Part shown: positions 8,401-15,838 of the stretch, piece by piece | Layout of the letters: each line of letters starts with the position of its first letter | How positions within the stretch are numbered: position 1 is the stretch's first letter | From: Lachnoclostridium phytofermentans ISDg | Lineage (GTDB): Bacteria; Bacillota; Clostridia; Lachnospirales; Lachnospiraceae | Direction of reading: 5' to 3' | Length of the DNA: 64,000 nt | Assembly: GCF_000018685.1 (NCBI RefSeq) | Contig: NC_010001.1 | Location: 2,992,001-3,056,000, forward strand | Notes under the pieces: generated by a model | What the model saw: only the letters and a program-made list of their open reading frames with translations | What the model was told of the DNA's origin: nothing | Database searches by the model: none | Program-made: the position numbers and the translations under genes

Positions 8401-9018
8401 TGCAAGTGGTCCAATCTGTCTTTCTATTTCAGAAATAATATCGGAAACACGAGATAGATTTAATCGTTCTGCTTCAAGATCCCGTTCTGCTAACGCCTTT
8501 CTTTTTTTAAACTTCACTATACCGGCAGCTTCATCAAAGAGCTCTCTTCTCTCTTCTGGCTTACCACTTAAAATCTTATCAATTTGTCCCTGACCAATGA
8601 TAGAATACCCTTCTTTACCAATACCAGTATCCATAAATAGTTCTTGTACATCGCGTAATCTACAGTTTGTACCATTAATCATGTACTCACTTTCTCCAGA
8701 ACGATAGACACGTCTTGATACAGTTACCTCTTCGTATTCAATTGGCAGTTTATGATCGGAATTATCCAAAGTAATCGCTACATAGGCGAAACCTAGTGAC
8801 TTTCTCATCTGAGTTCCTGAAAAAATAACATCCTGCATATTGGCACCACGGAGCGATTTTGCACTTTGTTCACCCAAAACCCAACGAACCGCATCTGCAA
8901 CATTACTTTTACCACTGCCATTTGGTCCAACAATACCAGTAATCCCATTTTTAAATTGAAATGTTATTTTATTTGCAAACGATTTAAATCCATGAACCTC
9001 AATACTTTTTAAATACAT
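5461..9018 (-). CDS. smc: Chromosome condensation ATPase SMC
   Basis: 1185 residues from ATG 9018 (MYLKSIEVHGFKSFANKITF), preceded by GAGG. Head: Walker A GPNGSGKSN (about residues 32-40), Q-loop region 'GEQSAKSLRG', C-motif LSGGEKALTA and Walker B 'FCLLDEIEAALDD' near the C-terminus. Two long coiled coils (about 165-500 and 670-1020) flank a hinge at about 510-650 (GIVGVVADIIKV...GGSLSGGAYKNSS). It acts with ScpA/ScpB, which are not in this window, in origin segregation and chromosome folding. The 97-bp gap after rnc is entirely made of palindromic repeat modules that end in the smc ribosome binding site. Confidence 0.97.
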   Translation of the reverse strand: MYLKSIEVHGFKSFANKITFQFKNGITGIVGPNGSGKSNVADAVRWVLGEQSAKSLRGANMQDVIFSGTQMRKSLGFAYVAITLDNSDHKLPIEYEEVTVSRRVYRSGESEYMINGTNCRLRDVQELFMDTGIGKEGYSIIGQGQIDKILSGKPEERRELFDEAAGIVKFKKRKALAERDLEAERLNLSRVSDIISEIERQIGPLAKQSEVAKEYLRLKEQLKTLEVNQFLIEYEKNNQLKIEVDNKSQIVTEDFNQTQTKFDNIKIEYEKLEEDLEQLGEELELAKSCKSELQLSIEKTDGEIKVLREQVASITQNENSFQSRIDSLRANSENKLNELEGYRKEKQDIDEKLRGLAEKKSRSSEAILQIEARIQEFTREIESCNNEIFRILNENSNIKTNLQRYETINEQNSIKKAEINQKILKIKSEESSLSIRLEELKSNAAHIMEQIDTVTAENQNLVKQIEELQKKIDQGVAVSNQKNQSYLSMNAKLDSLKNLTERYDGYGNSIRRIMEQKDQEPGIVGVVADIIKVDKNYETAIETALGGNIQNIVTDNENTAKRLIDYLKQGKHGRATFLPLTSIQGNISANEQVLREQGVIGLANTLVHAESRFDDLLKYLLGRTYVVDHIDHAIALSKKYKYSLRIVTLEGEQLNPGGSLSGGAYKNSSNLLSRRREIEELEENVLTLKNEVAKLNEDIISYKEQRFSMRETVEANQKRLSELSVEANTAKMNSRQEQEKMDGMRHTYLEFMNELKLMEEQNQELKVNMENLKNSLIDNERISKEKEQRIEECNQNLAKERATKQGSMDEASSILVESSNLEQSIQYVLENMRRVRRDIETLELEEQELRREAESSTEQKNQREEQITISLNKKQEDLERLHILEEKITKASEQKDIMSQNHKQFVKIREELQNRISLLDKETFRLQNQKEKLTEILDAQISYMWEEYELTVSTATEYQEEELSNPVTNKKGITELKNSIKTLGDVNVNAIEDYKNLSERYEFLTTQKADLISAEETLMGIINELDEEMRRQFEEKFADIKEQFDIVFRELFGGGKGTLELTEDEDILEAGIRIIAQPPGKKLQNMMQLSGGEKALTAISLLFAIQNLKPSPFCLLDEIEAALDDSNVKRYANYLHKLTKDTQFIIITHRRGTMAAADVLYGITMQEKGVSTLVSVSLIEDNLDS

Positions 9019-9116
9019 TCTTTCCCTCATTTCCATGCATCTTTTTGCGTATCCGAAGATTGTGCTGAGGATTATGCAGGCACAAACTCCCTAAGTGAAA
9101 GATTTATCTTTCACTT
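9019..9116. repeat. Composite palindromic element between rnc and smc
   Basis: In minus-strand order from the rnc stop: hairpin AAGTGAAAGAT/ATCTTTCACTT with a 2-nt loop (9093-9116, touching the rnc stop codon); a TGTGC...GCACA module (9061-9084, extending to about 9088); then a TGCAT-N5-TGCGTAT palindrome (9036-9052) directly before the smc Shine-Dalgarno. All three modules recur elsewhere in the window. Confidence 0.75.
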
Positions 9117-9823
9117 TATTTTAGTAATTTTCGCAATTGTAGAATAGAGCGATATGCTGCTTCTTGTTCTGCGGCTTTTTTTGTACGTCCGGTTCCGATT
9201 TCTAAACTTTCTTCATCCATCTTGGCCACGACCGTAAATTTCTTATTGTGATCCGGTCCGGTCTCCTGAAGTAACTCATAACTTAGATGTTTCTTATATT
9301 CACTTTGAACAATTTCTTGTAAGATAGTCTTGCTATCATAAAAGAGTTTCTTATGTTCGATATCAGATAATATATAATTACTAATAAACTCTTTTGCATT
9401 AGCAAAACCACCATCCAAATAGATAGCACCAATAATTGACTCTAAGGCATCAGAAAGAATAGAATCCCTGTCTCTACCTCCTGTGGTGTCTTCTCCTTTT
9501 CCAAGAAATACATAATTCCCAAGATGAAGTTCTCTTGCACATAAAGCAAGTGTTTGTTCACATACCATGCTCGCGCGTAATTTCGTGAGATCTCCTTCTG
9601 GCATCTTAGGGTGTTTTTCAAATAACCATTCACTTGTTGTTAATTCTAACACAGCATCCCCTAAAAACTCTAGACGTTCGTTATTCGCTAACTTACTGAG
9701 TCTCTTCTCATTTGCAAATGAACTATGTGTTAACGCTTGTCTTAATAGACCTGGTTCTGTGAACGCATAATCAATCTTTTGCTCAAATTCAGCTAACAAC
9801 TTCTTTGTTGATAATTCAGCCAT
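9116..9823 (-). CDS. rnc: Ribonuclease III
   Basis: 235 residues. Catalytic RNase III domain at residues about 10-150 with the signature NERLEFLGDAVLEL; the later acidic residues of the second metal-binding motif lie in 'SDALESIIGAIYLDGG'. A double-stranded RNA-binding domain occupies about 158-230 (TILQEIVQSEYKKHLSYELL ... AEQEAAYRSILQL). It cleaves dsRNA, including rRNA precursors and structured operon mRNAs. It lies upstream of smc and ftsY. An ISL3-type element sits between it and acpP, so the usual plsX-acpP-rnc proximity is broken. Start ATG 9823 follows AGGTAGGTGAAAT. Confidence 0.96.
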   Translation of the reverse strand: MAELSTKKLLAEFEQKIDYAFTEPGLLRQALTHSSFANEKRLSKLANNERLEFLGDAVLELTTSEWLFEKHPKMPEGDLTKLRASMVCEQTLALCARELHLGNYVFLGKGEDTTGGRDRDSILSDALESIIGAIYLDGGFANAKEFISNYILSDIEHKKLFYDSKTILQEIVQSEYKKHLSYELLQETGPDHNKKFTVVAKMDEESLEIGTGRTKKAAEQEAAYRSILQLRKLLK

Positions 9824-9923
9824 ATTTCACCTACCTCATTCTAGTGTATCATACAAAACTTCATTTTGTACTTTAGTTTACACCATAACATACTTTTTTA
9901 GTAGAAAAGTTTCCCTAATTTTT

Positions 9924-9931
9924 AGATTAAA
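9924..9931. repeat. Left 8-bp target-site duplication of the IS
   Basis: AGATTAAA directly flanks the left inverted repeat and is repeated exactly at 11364-11371 after the right inverted repeat. An 8-bp duplication is typical of ISL3-family insertion. Confidence 0.93.
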
Positions 9932-10004
9932 GGCTCTATAATAAATGTTGGGGTATGTGAAATTAATTCGCTACTCCAACGTTTTTTATTTTATAATAAT
10001 AAAA

Positions 10005-10045
10005 AACCTCCCAGTGCCAGTCTCGAAACAAATCACCAGGAGGTT
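10005..10045 (+). promoter_or_regulatory. Hairpin occluding the transposase ribosome binding site
   Basis: AACCTCCCAGTG (10005-10016) is complementary at 10 of 12 positions to CACCAGGAGGTT (10034-10045), which contains the AGGAGG Shine-Dalgarno of the transposase (ATG at 10052). Transcripts entering from outside would fold and hide the site, a known protection strategy in other IS families (for example IS10 and IS200). Confidence 0.65.
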
Positions 10046-10051
10046 GCATAA

Positions 10052-11227
10052 ATGCATAATTATTGTATCAATAAACTACTAAATTTAAAAGAGGTAAAAG
10101 TAAAAAATATAATTCATGGGGATTCCTATGTAAAAATCTTTATTGAAACAAAGGCTAGCGTACAAACTTGTCCTTGCTGTGGTCGCCATACCAAGCAAAT
10201 TCATGATTACCGTTGGCAATCCATCAAGGACTTGCCCTTTCAACTAAAGCATTGTTACCTAGTTTTAAAAAAGCGACGTTATCGATGTTCTTGTGGAAAA
10301 AGATTTAGTGAAAAGTATTCTTTCCTTGCTCGTTATCAGCAAAGATCTACTCGCTTAACTCAATACATAGTAAATGAATTAAGAGATACTACTTCACTAA
10401 AATCTGTTGCTAATAAAGCCAATGTTTCATCCGCTACTATTGTAAGGATTCTAGACACAATCCATTATACTTGCCCTTCTTTAAAAGACGCGATATCCAT
10501 TGATGAATATAAAGGCAATGCTGAGACTGGAAAGTATCAATGTATCATCGTTAATCCAAAGCAGCGCTCCATTATGGATATCCTTCCTGACCGCACACAA
10601 CCTCACTTATCTGCCTATTTTCGGAATATAAACCGTAGCGAGCGATATCGTGTAAAATATTTTGTGTGTGATATGTGGCAGCCATATGTGGATTTAGCCC
10701 ATAGCTATTTCCCCAATGCACAAGTAATTATTGATAAATATCATTTTATTCGTCAAGTCACCTGGGCAATTGAAAATGTAAGAAAGCGACTTCAAAAAAC
10801 AATGCCTACTTCTTTAAGAAAATACTATAAACGAAGCCATAAACTGATTTTAACACGCTATCATAAACTAGAAGACGAATACAAAAAAGCATGTGACTTG
10901 ATGCTTTATTACAATGATGACTTACGAAAAGCGCATATGTTGAAAGAATGGTTTTATGATATTTGTCAAAGTACTAAGTACTCCTTTCAGAGAACACAGT
11001 TTTACGAATGGATTCGCAATGCAGAAAGTTCTGGTATAGCAGAGTTTGAAAAATGTGCTGCCACATACCGTCACTGGGGAAAAGAAATATTAAATTCTTT
11101 TAAATATGGAATTACAAACGGACCAACAGAAGGTTTTAATAATAAGATAAAAGTTCTTAAACGTATTTCCTATGGTATTCGAAACTTTGAACGTTTCCGT
11201 ACTCGTATTTTACACTCTTGTAACTAA
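10052..11227 (+). CDS. ISL3-family transposase
   Basis: 391 residues. N-terminal zinc-ribbon-like region with C-x2-C pairs (TCPCCGRHTKQIH, about 38-41; RRYRCSCGKRF, about 76-81), then a helix-turn-helix-like segment (SLKSVANKANVSSATIVRIL). The DDE catalytic domain has the first Asp in 'AISIDEYKG' (about 150), the second in 'YFVCDMWQPYVDLA' (about 210), and the Glu in the C-terminal 'TNGPTEGFNNKIKVLKR' motif diagnostic of ISL3/COG3464. It ends at the usual 'RFRTRILHSC' terminus, so it appears full length. Strong RBS AGGAGG. Encoded opposite to its neighbours. Confidence 0.95.
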   Translation: MHNYCINKLLNLKEVKVKNIIHGDSYVKIFIETKASVQTCPCCGRHTKQIHDYRWQSIKDLPFQLKHCYLVLKKRRYRCSCGKRFSEKYSFLARYQQRSTRLTQYIVNELRDTTSLKSVANKANVSSATIVRILDTIHYTCPSLKDAISIDEYKGNAETGKYQCIIVNPKQRSIMDILPDRTQPHLSAYFRNINRSERYRVKYFVCDMWQPYVDLAHSYFPNAQVIIDKYHFIRQVTWAIENVRKRLQKTMPTSLRKYYKRSHKLILTRYHKLEDEYKKACDLMLYYNDDLRKAHMLKEWFYDICQSTKYSFQRTQFYEWIRNAESSGIAEFEKCAATYRHWGKEILNSFKYGITNGPTEGFNNKIKVLKRISYGIRNFERFRTRILHSCN

Positions 11228-11363
11228 ATAACAATAGACTGGCACGAGGTTTATTTCGTATGCCCAAAAATATATGTTATAGGCCCCAAATATAAAAATA
11301 GCTCTACATCCAGTAATGGAGCATGATTGATAACAATTATACCCCAAGACTTGACATAGAGCC

Positions 11364-11371
11364 AGATTAAA
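11364..11371. repeat. Right 8-bp target-site duplication of the IS
   Basis: AGATTAAA, identical to 9924-9931. Confidence 0.93.
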
Positions 11372-11374
11372 AAA

Positions 11375-11408
11375 GGGTGTTGCCATTTGCACCGCTAAGG
11401 CAACACCC
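11375..11408 (-). terminator. Terminator after acpP
   Basis: Arms GGGTGTTGCC (11375-11384) and GGCAACACCC (11399-11408), 14-nt loop, followed on the minus strand by TTTTTTAATCT. The IS target site overlaps the end of this U-tract, so the stem is intact and acpP/plsX transcription is still insulated from the IS. Confidence 0.88.
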
Positions 11409-11415
11409 GATCATA

Positions 11416-11646
11416 TTATTCCAATGCATTCTTGATTTGTTCAACTGCATCCGCAACCGTTACAATATTCTCTGCCTCTTCGTTTGGAATCTCGATATCG
11501 AACTCTTCTTCGATTCCCATAATAATCTGGTAGATATCCAAAGAATCTGCTCCTAAGTCATCAATGAATGTTGTCTCCATTGTGATTTCCTCTGTTTCAA
11601 TGTTTAATACTTCACCGATAATTTTCTGTAACTTTTCAAATTCCAT
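11416..11646 (-). CDS. acpP: Acyl carrier protein
   Basis: 76 residues from ATG 11646 (MEFEKLQKIIGEVLNIETEE), 6 nt after AAAGGTG; an upstream GTG at 11655 overlaps that motif and is less likely. Four-helix ACP with the 4'-phosphopantetheine serine in DDLGADSLDIYQI, at the start of helix II, and the acidic recognition helix (IMGIEEEFDIEIPNEEAENI). It carries growing acyl chains in type II fatty acid synthesis and supplies acyl-ACP to PlsX. It follows plsX by 27 bp in the same operon. Confidence 0.96.
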   Translation of the reverse strand: MEFEKLQKIIGEVLNIETEEITMETTFIDDLGADSLDIYQIIMGIEEEFDIEIPNEEAENIVTVADAVEQIKNALE

Positions 11647-11673
11647 AACGTTCACCTTTCTTACTCGTGATTT

Positions 11674-12684
11674 CTAATCTTCTTTTTGAATATACTCTTT
11701 AATTTTACTATTGATATCATTCTTTTTAAATGATATACACTGAATGATAGAATTTTTGATTTCTAATGCATTCGAACTACCGTGGCTCTTCACCACAAGA
11801 CCATTGAGACCAAGCATCGGTGCTCCACCGTAACTTGACATGTCAAAATCCTTTAAGGTTCTTTTTAGTGCTGGTTTTACTAACGCAGCACCGATTGTGC
11901 TAATCGTTGTGCTTGTAAGTCCGGCTTTGATTTTTTTCATCAACGCACTCGCCAAGCCTTCGTAAAGTTTTAATATAACATTACCTACAAAAGCTTCACA
12001 CACGATAACATCTGCAGCACCATTTGGAATATCTCTCGCTTCAATACTTCCGATAAAATTAATTTCATCGCAGTTCTTTAAAAGCGGGAAGGTTTCTTTT
12101 ACTAAAAGATTACCCTTTTCTTCCTCTGCGCCGATATTAACGATTGCAACCCTTGGATTCTTAATTCCTACCACGTGTTCCATATAGATGGAACCCATCT
12201 TAGCAAATTGAACCAAATGAGATGCTCTAGCATCTACATTAGCGCCACAATCCACTAATAGGGAAACCCCATTCATGGTTGGAAGTAAAGGAGCCAATGG
12301 AGGGCGTTCAACACCCTTAATCCTTCCGGCAATCAACTGCGCACCTACAAGCACCGCTCCTGTACTTCCAGCGGAAACAAACGCATCTGCTTCCCCATTC
12401 TTTACAAGATTAAGTGCGACAACAATCGAAGAATCTTTTTTTCTACGGATAGCATTTACCGGTGCTTCTTCATTGGTAATCACCTCACTGGCTGCCACTA
12501 CCTTAATACGATTCTGATCGTACGTATACTTCTTTAGTTCTTCTTGTACGGCGGTCAATTGACCCACTAAGTGTACTGTGATTTCAGGACATTCATTGAC
12601 AGCTTCTACGGCGCCTTTGACAATCTCGGATGGAGCATTGTCACCGCCCATTGCATCTACCGCAACTCTAACTGTACTTTGCAT
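11674..12684 (-). CDS. plsX: Phosphate acyltransferase PlsX
   Basis: 336 residues from ATG 12684 (MQSTVRVAVDAMGGDNAPSE). This start has GGAAAGGAAG before it and a leader of about 30 nt from the promoter at 12721-12749; an earlier in-frame ATG at 12708 would be almost leaderless. Makes acyl-phosphate from acyl-ACP for PlsY in phospholipid synthesis; soluble or peripheral membrane protein. Family motifs: AVDAMGGDNAP at the N-terminus, 'VSAGSTGAVL', 'LLVDCGANVDARASHL', and 'SSYGGAPMLGLNG' near the C-terminus. Operon with acpP. Confidence 0.95.
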   Translation of the reverse strand: MQSTVRVAVDAMGGDNAPSEIVKGAVEAVNECPEITVHLVGQLTAVQEELKKYTYDQNRIKVVAASEVITNEEAPVNAIRRKKDSSIVVALNLVKNGEADAFVSAGSTGAVLVGAQLIAGRIKGVERPPLAPLLPTMNGVSLLVDCGANVDARASHLVQFAKMGSIYMEHVVGIKNPRVAIVNIGAEEEKGNLLVKETFPLLKNCDEINFIGSIEARDIPNGAADVIVCEAFVGNVILKLYEGLASALMKKIKAGLTSTTISTIGAALVKPALKRTLKDFDMSSYGGAPMLGLNGLVVKSHGSSNALEIKNSIIQCISFKKNDINSKIKEYIQKED

Positions 12685-12720
12685 TTCTTCCTTTCCTTTC
12701 CTCATCATTACCTATGTACC

Positions 12721-12749
12721 AATATAACCGATTGCATATAAAAAATCAA
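12721..12749 (-). promoter_or_regulatory. plsX-acpP promoter
   Basis: TTGATT (12744-12749), 17-bp spacer, TATATT (12721-12726) on the minus strand. The predicted start near 12714 supports the internal plsX start codon. Confidence 0.6.
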
Positions 12750-12904
12750 CCACTATTTTTTATACAAAATATAGATAAACAAAGTGACTTCGCTACCCCG
12801 AAAATCCTTATTTCTTGCATTAAATCGAAGCAATTTGTCTAGACGAATACACTTCGCCTTGCAGAATCCCCTTGGGTGAGTGCACATCCCTCAGAGAGTA
12901 TAAA

Positions 12905-12940
12905 AGCTGTTATTCCGTAATGAATTACCGAATAACAGCT
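12905..12940 (-). terminator. Terminator after cheR
   Basis: 17-bp arms (12905-12921, 12924-12940; AGCTGTTATTCxGTAAT with one mismatch). On the minus strand the stem is followed by TTTTATAC. It lies 60 bp past the cheR stop and separates it from plsX. Confidence 0.78.
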
Positions 12941-13001
12941 GATGACTTTTTATTTTATTTTTAACACGTTTTCAAGCTTGCATTCAAAGAGCTAATCTAG
13001 C

Positions 13002-13778
13002 TTAGTTTTTCGAATAGAAAAAGGACTTTAGAGTGCTATACCCCAAGTTCTGTGGCTGAATGATTTGCTCTGTACTTCCAACAAATAATATCCCATTTGG
13101 TTTTAATGCTTCATTGAATTTTTGATAAATCACATCTTTTGCTTCTTCTGTAAAGTAGATTAAAACATTTCTACAAACGATTAAATCCATTCCACTTGGA
13201 TACGGATCCTTAAGCAGATTGTGTTGGCGAAACTCAACGCACGCTTTTACACTATCAGCAATCTGATATGTACTGGCATTCACAGCAGTAAAATACTTTG
13301 ATACAAACTCCTGTGGTAACCCTTTTAGACTTTTAATGTTGTACAGGCCCATTCTTGCCTTATCTAGTACCTGCTTATCAATGTCAGTCGCTATTATCTT
13401 AATTTTTGATAATGGCATAAACTTTGATAATAACATAACTAGGGAATACGGTTCATCACCGGTGGAACATGCTGCACTCCATATTTTTATATTCGGAGAC
13501 TTTTGCAATAGAGAAGGAAGAATTTCCTTCTCCAGCAATTGCCACTGTTCCGGATTACGGTAGAATTCCGAGACATTTATGGTAAGGTACGTGACAAATT
13601 CATCAAACATTACCTTGTTTTGCTTTAGCACACTGACATACTCTGCATAAGTGGTATACTTATGTTTTGTTATTAAAGAGTCAATCCGTCTCTTCATCTG
13701 ACGCTCTTTGTATGAATTCAAATCAATCTTTGTCAATTCAAAAATATTTTTTTTAAAGACTTCATAACTATCCGTCAT
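13002..13778 (-). CDS. cheR: CheR-type protein-glutamate methyltransferase
   Basis: 258 residues from ATG 13778 (MTDSYEVFKKNIFELTKIDL), preceded by AGAGGAAAA. Transfers methyl groups from S-adenosylmethionine to glutamates of chemoreceptors. N-terminal helical CheR domain (about 1-75: YKERQMKRRIDSLITKH), then a Rossmann-type SAM domain with 'IWSAACSTGDEPYSLVML', 'ATDIDKQVLDKARMG' and the signature 'DLIVCRNVLIYFTEEA'. No chemoreceptor, CheB or other che gene is in the window, so it is an orphan here. It has its own terminator. Confidence 0.93.
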   Translation of the reverse strand: MTDSYEVFKKNIFELTKIDLNSYKERQMKRRIDSLITKHKYTTYAEYVSVLKQNKVMFDEFVTYLTINVSEFYRNPEQWQLLEKEILPSLLQKSPNIKIWSAACSTGDEPYSLVMLLSKFMPLSKIKIIATDIDKQVLDKARMGLYNIKSLKGLPQEFVSKYFTAVNASTYQIADSVKACVEFRQHNLLKDPYPSGMDLIVCRNVLIYFTEEAKDVIYQKFNEALKPNGILFVGSTEQIIQPQNLGYSTLKSFFYSKN

Positions 13779-13855
13779 TTTTCCTCTCATTCTGTCACGT
13801 TTTGTGACTTATATAGGAGGAATTTTGCACGCCAGCACAAATTCCGGAATAAAAC

Positions 13856-13889
13856 AAATTTCTTTAGAAATTAGATTCTAAAGAAATTT
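13856..13889 (-). terminator. Hairpin after ispH-rpsA
   Basis: Perfect 14-bp AT-rich stem (13856-13869 / 13876-13889, 6-nt loop) starting 17 bp past the stop codon; minus-strand continuation is GTTTTATT. Probable but weak terminator. Confidence 0.5.
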
Positions 13890-13906
13890 ATTTAATCCAT
13901 ATCCTA

Positions 13907-15838
13907 TTACTCTTCTGTAGTTGCTTCTTCAGCAGCTGGAGCTTCTAATGCCTTGATGCTTAAGCTGATTTTCTTTTCATCATTATTAAAATCTACAACC
14001 TTAGCTGTAACTTCCTGACCAATCTTTAAAGCATCTGCTGGTTTTTCAATGTGTTCTTTGCTAATCTGAGATACATGAAGTAATGCATCTACGCCTGGCT
14101 CTAATTCAACAAATGCACCAAACTCTGTCATACGAGCAACTCTACCAGTTACTACGTTACCAACAGCGTATTTCTCGCTTGCATTTGCCCATGGATTCTG
14201 CTCTGGGAACTTAAGGCTTAGGGCAATTTTTTCACCCTGGATATCTTTGATGAATGCCTTTACAGTATCGCCAACCTTAAATACCTTCTTAGGACTTTCA
14301 ATACGTCCCCAAGACATCTCGGAGATGTGAAGTAAACCGTCAGCGCCGCCTAAATCGATGAATGCACCGAAATCTGTTACGTTCTTTACTGTACCTTCTA
14401 CTACATCGCCTACTTTAATCTTTGCAAATAAAGCTTTGGATAATTCCTGCTTCTTAGCAACTAATAATTGCTTACGATCACCAATGATTCTTCTTCTCTT
14501 AGGATTGAACTCACTGATTACGAATTCAATTTCCTGATCCTTGAATTTATCAAGATTCTTCTCATAAGTGTCACTTGCTAAAGATGCTGGGATGAATATT
14601 CTTGCTTCATCTACGATTACACTTAAGCCACCATCTAATACAGCAGCTACTTTTGCTTTTAATACTTCTTTGTTGTTGAATGCCTCTTCTAATCTCTTGC
14701 TACCTTTTTCTGCTGCAAGTCTCTTGTAAGTAAGAAGAACCTGACCTTCACCATCATTTACTTTTAATACTTTAACGGTCATTGTGTCGCCTTCATTTGC
14801 AACGGTTCTTAGGTCAACGTTTGGCTGATTGGTATACTCATTTCTTGTAAGAATACCATCTGCTTTGTATCCTATATTTAAGACAATCTCGTCTTCTTTT
14901 ACACGAATAACTGTACCATCGACTACCTCTCCGTTGTGTATTGTTACTAATGACTCCTCCAATAATTGTTCAAAACTCATTTCTGCCATTCTAGTATGAA
15001 CCTCCTTGATAATATTATTTGGGGTGGAAGCCCCTGCAGTAATACCTACGCTACGAAAAGATTTAAGTTGATTTAAATCCAGGTCAATAAGTTTCTGTAT
15101 ATAGTAAGTATTTGCACATTCCTTTTTAGAAATTTCATAAAGCTTTCTCGTATTCGAACTATGCTTTCCTCCGATTACAATCATCGCTTCAGAAGTCTTT
15201 GATAGCATCGCTGCTTCTGTCTGACGTTCTTCAGTCGCGTTGCATATCGTATTTAAAACAAGTATATCATAACCCTTTTTTGAAATAATTTCAACTAATT
15301 CTTGAAAATTCTTGTAATTAAATGTCGTTTGGGCTACAATACATACCTTTTGTTCAGAAGATAACTGAATTTTTTCGGCTTCTTCGGCATTCCCAACTAC
15401 AATAACGGGATTTTTACACCAACCAATAATTCCGGAAACTTCCGGATGTTCTTTATCTCCTATCACAATCAACTGACGTCCGAGTTCGCTTTGTTCTTTC
15501 ACAATTCGATGAATCTTCAGTACATAAGGGCAAGTTGCATCTACTAAATCAAAATTTTTCCCTTCTGTTTCCTCTATTTCCTTGATTTGATCTAGTACAC
15601 TCTTCGGTACACCATGAGATCTTATCACTATTGTTCCCCTGTCAAGTTTTTTCAATTCATCCAAGGAATGAATGACTTTAACTCCTTTATCTTCTAAATC
15701 CTTAACAACCTCATCATTATGAATAATTGGTCCATAAGTATAGACTTCTTTCCCATTTGATATCTCTTCGTATACCTTATCTACTGCTCTTTTTACACCA
15801 AAGCAAAAGCCTGCTGTTTTTGCAAGTGTTATCTTCAA
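13907..15838 (-). CDS. ispH: Fused IspH (HMBPP reductase) and ribosomal protein S1-like protein
   Basis: 643-residue fusion. Residues 1-285 are IspH/LytB, the [4Fe-4S] enzyme making IPP and DMAPP in the MEP pathway. Its cysteine ligands are visible in 'TAGFCFGVKRA' (Cys12), 'DATCPYVLKIH' (about 96) and 'LNTICNATEERQ' (about 198). Also seen are HSSNTRKLYEI and AGASTPNNIIKEV. Residues about 300-635 hold four S1 RNA-binding repeats (GEVVDGTVIRV; KEVLKAKVAAV; KVGDVVEGTVKNVTDFGAFI; AVGNVVTGRVARMTEFGAFV), as in RpsA. This IspH-RpsA fusion is known in clostridia. No frameshift at the junction. It follows cmk, the usual cmk-ispH-rpsA order. Confidence 0.95.
   Translation of the reverse strand: MKITLAKTAGFCFGVKRAVDKVYEEISNGKEVYTYGPIIHNDEVVKDLEDKGVKVIHSLDELKKLDRGTIVIRSHGVPKSVLDQIKEIEETEGKNFDLVDATCPYVLKIHRIVKEQSELGRQLIVIGDKEHPEVSGIIGWCKNPVIVVGNAEEAEKIQLSSEQKVCIVAQTTFNYKNFQELVEIISKKGYDILVLNTICNATEERQTEAAMLSKTSEAMIVIGGKHSSNTRKLYEISKKECANTYYIQKLIDLDLNQLKSFRSVGITAGASTPNNIIKEVHTRMAEMSFEQLLEESLVTIHNGEVVDGTVIRVKEDEIVLNIGYKADGILTRNEYTNQPNVDLRTVANEGDTMTVKVLKVNDGEGQVLLTYKRLAAEKGSKRLEEAFNNKEVLKAKVAAVLDGGLSVIVDEARIFIPASLASDTYEKNLDKFKDQEIEFVISEFNPKRRRIIGDRKQLLVAKKQELSKALFAKIKVGDVVEGTVKNVTDFGAFIDLGGADGLLHISEMSWGRIESPKKVFKVGDTVKAFIKDIQGEKIALSLKFPEQNPWANASEKYAVGNVVTGRVARMTEFGAFVELEPGVDALLHVSQISKEHIEKPADALKIGQEVTAKVVDFNNDEKKISLSIKALEAPAAEEATTEE

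Larger units (their letters stand above)
9932..11363 (+). mobile_element. Complete ISL3-family insertion sequence, 1432 bp
   Basis: The element is bounded by about 25-bp terminal inverted repeats (left GGCTCTATAATAAATGTTGG continuing GGTAT; right end, reverse complement, GGCTCTATGTCAAGTCTTGG continuing GGTAT; 20 of 25 identical). Exact 8-bp direct repeats AGATTAAA flank it. It contains one uninterrupted transposase gene. A second, subterminal inverted pair (about 10003-10024 and 11236-11252, AACCTC...GTGCCAGTCT) lies inside each end. It inserted just beyond the acpP terminator stem, at the U-tract. Intact ORF, ends and duplication suggest a recent, possibly still active insertion. Confidence 0.92.

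Noticed and set aside
9932..11363. Whether the IS disrupts rnc or the acpP terminator
   Set aside because: The rnc start region and its RBS are 100 bp away and intact, and the terminator stem plus TTTTTT remain; no disruption is visible.
12705..12730. FapR-like operator (TTGGTACATAGGTA) upstream of plsX
   Set aside because: Too few matches to the known FapR palindrome; only a loose GGTAC similarity.
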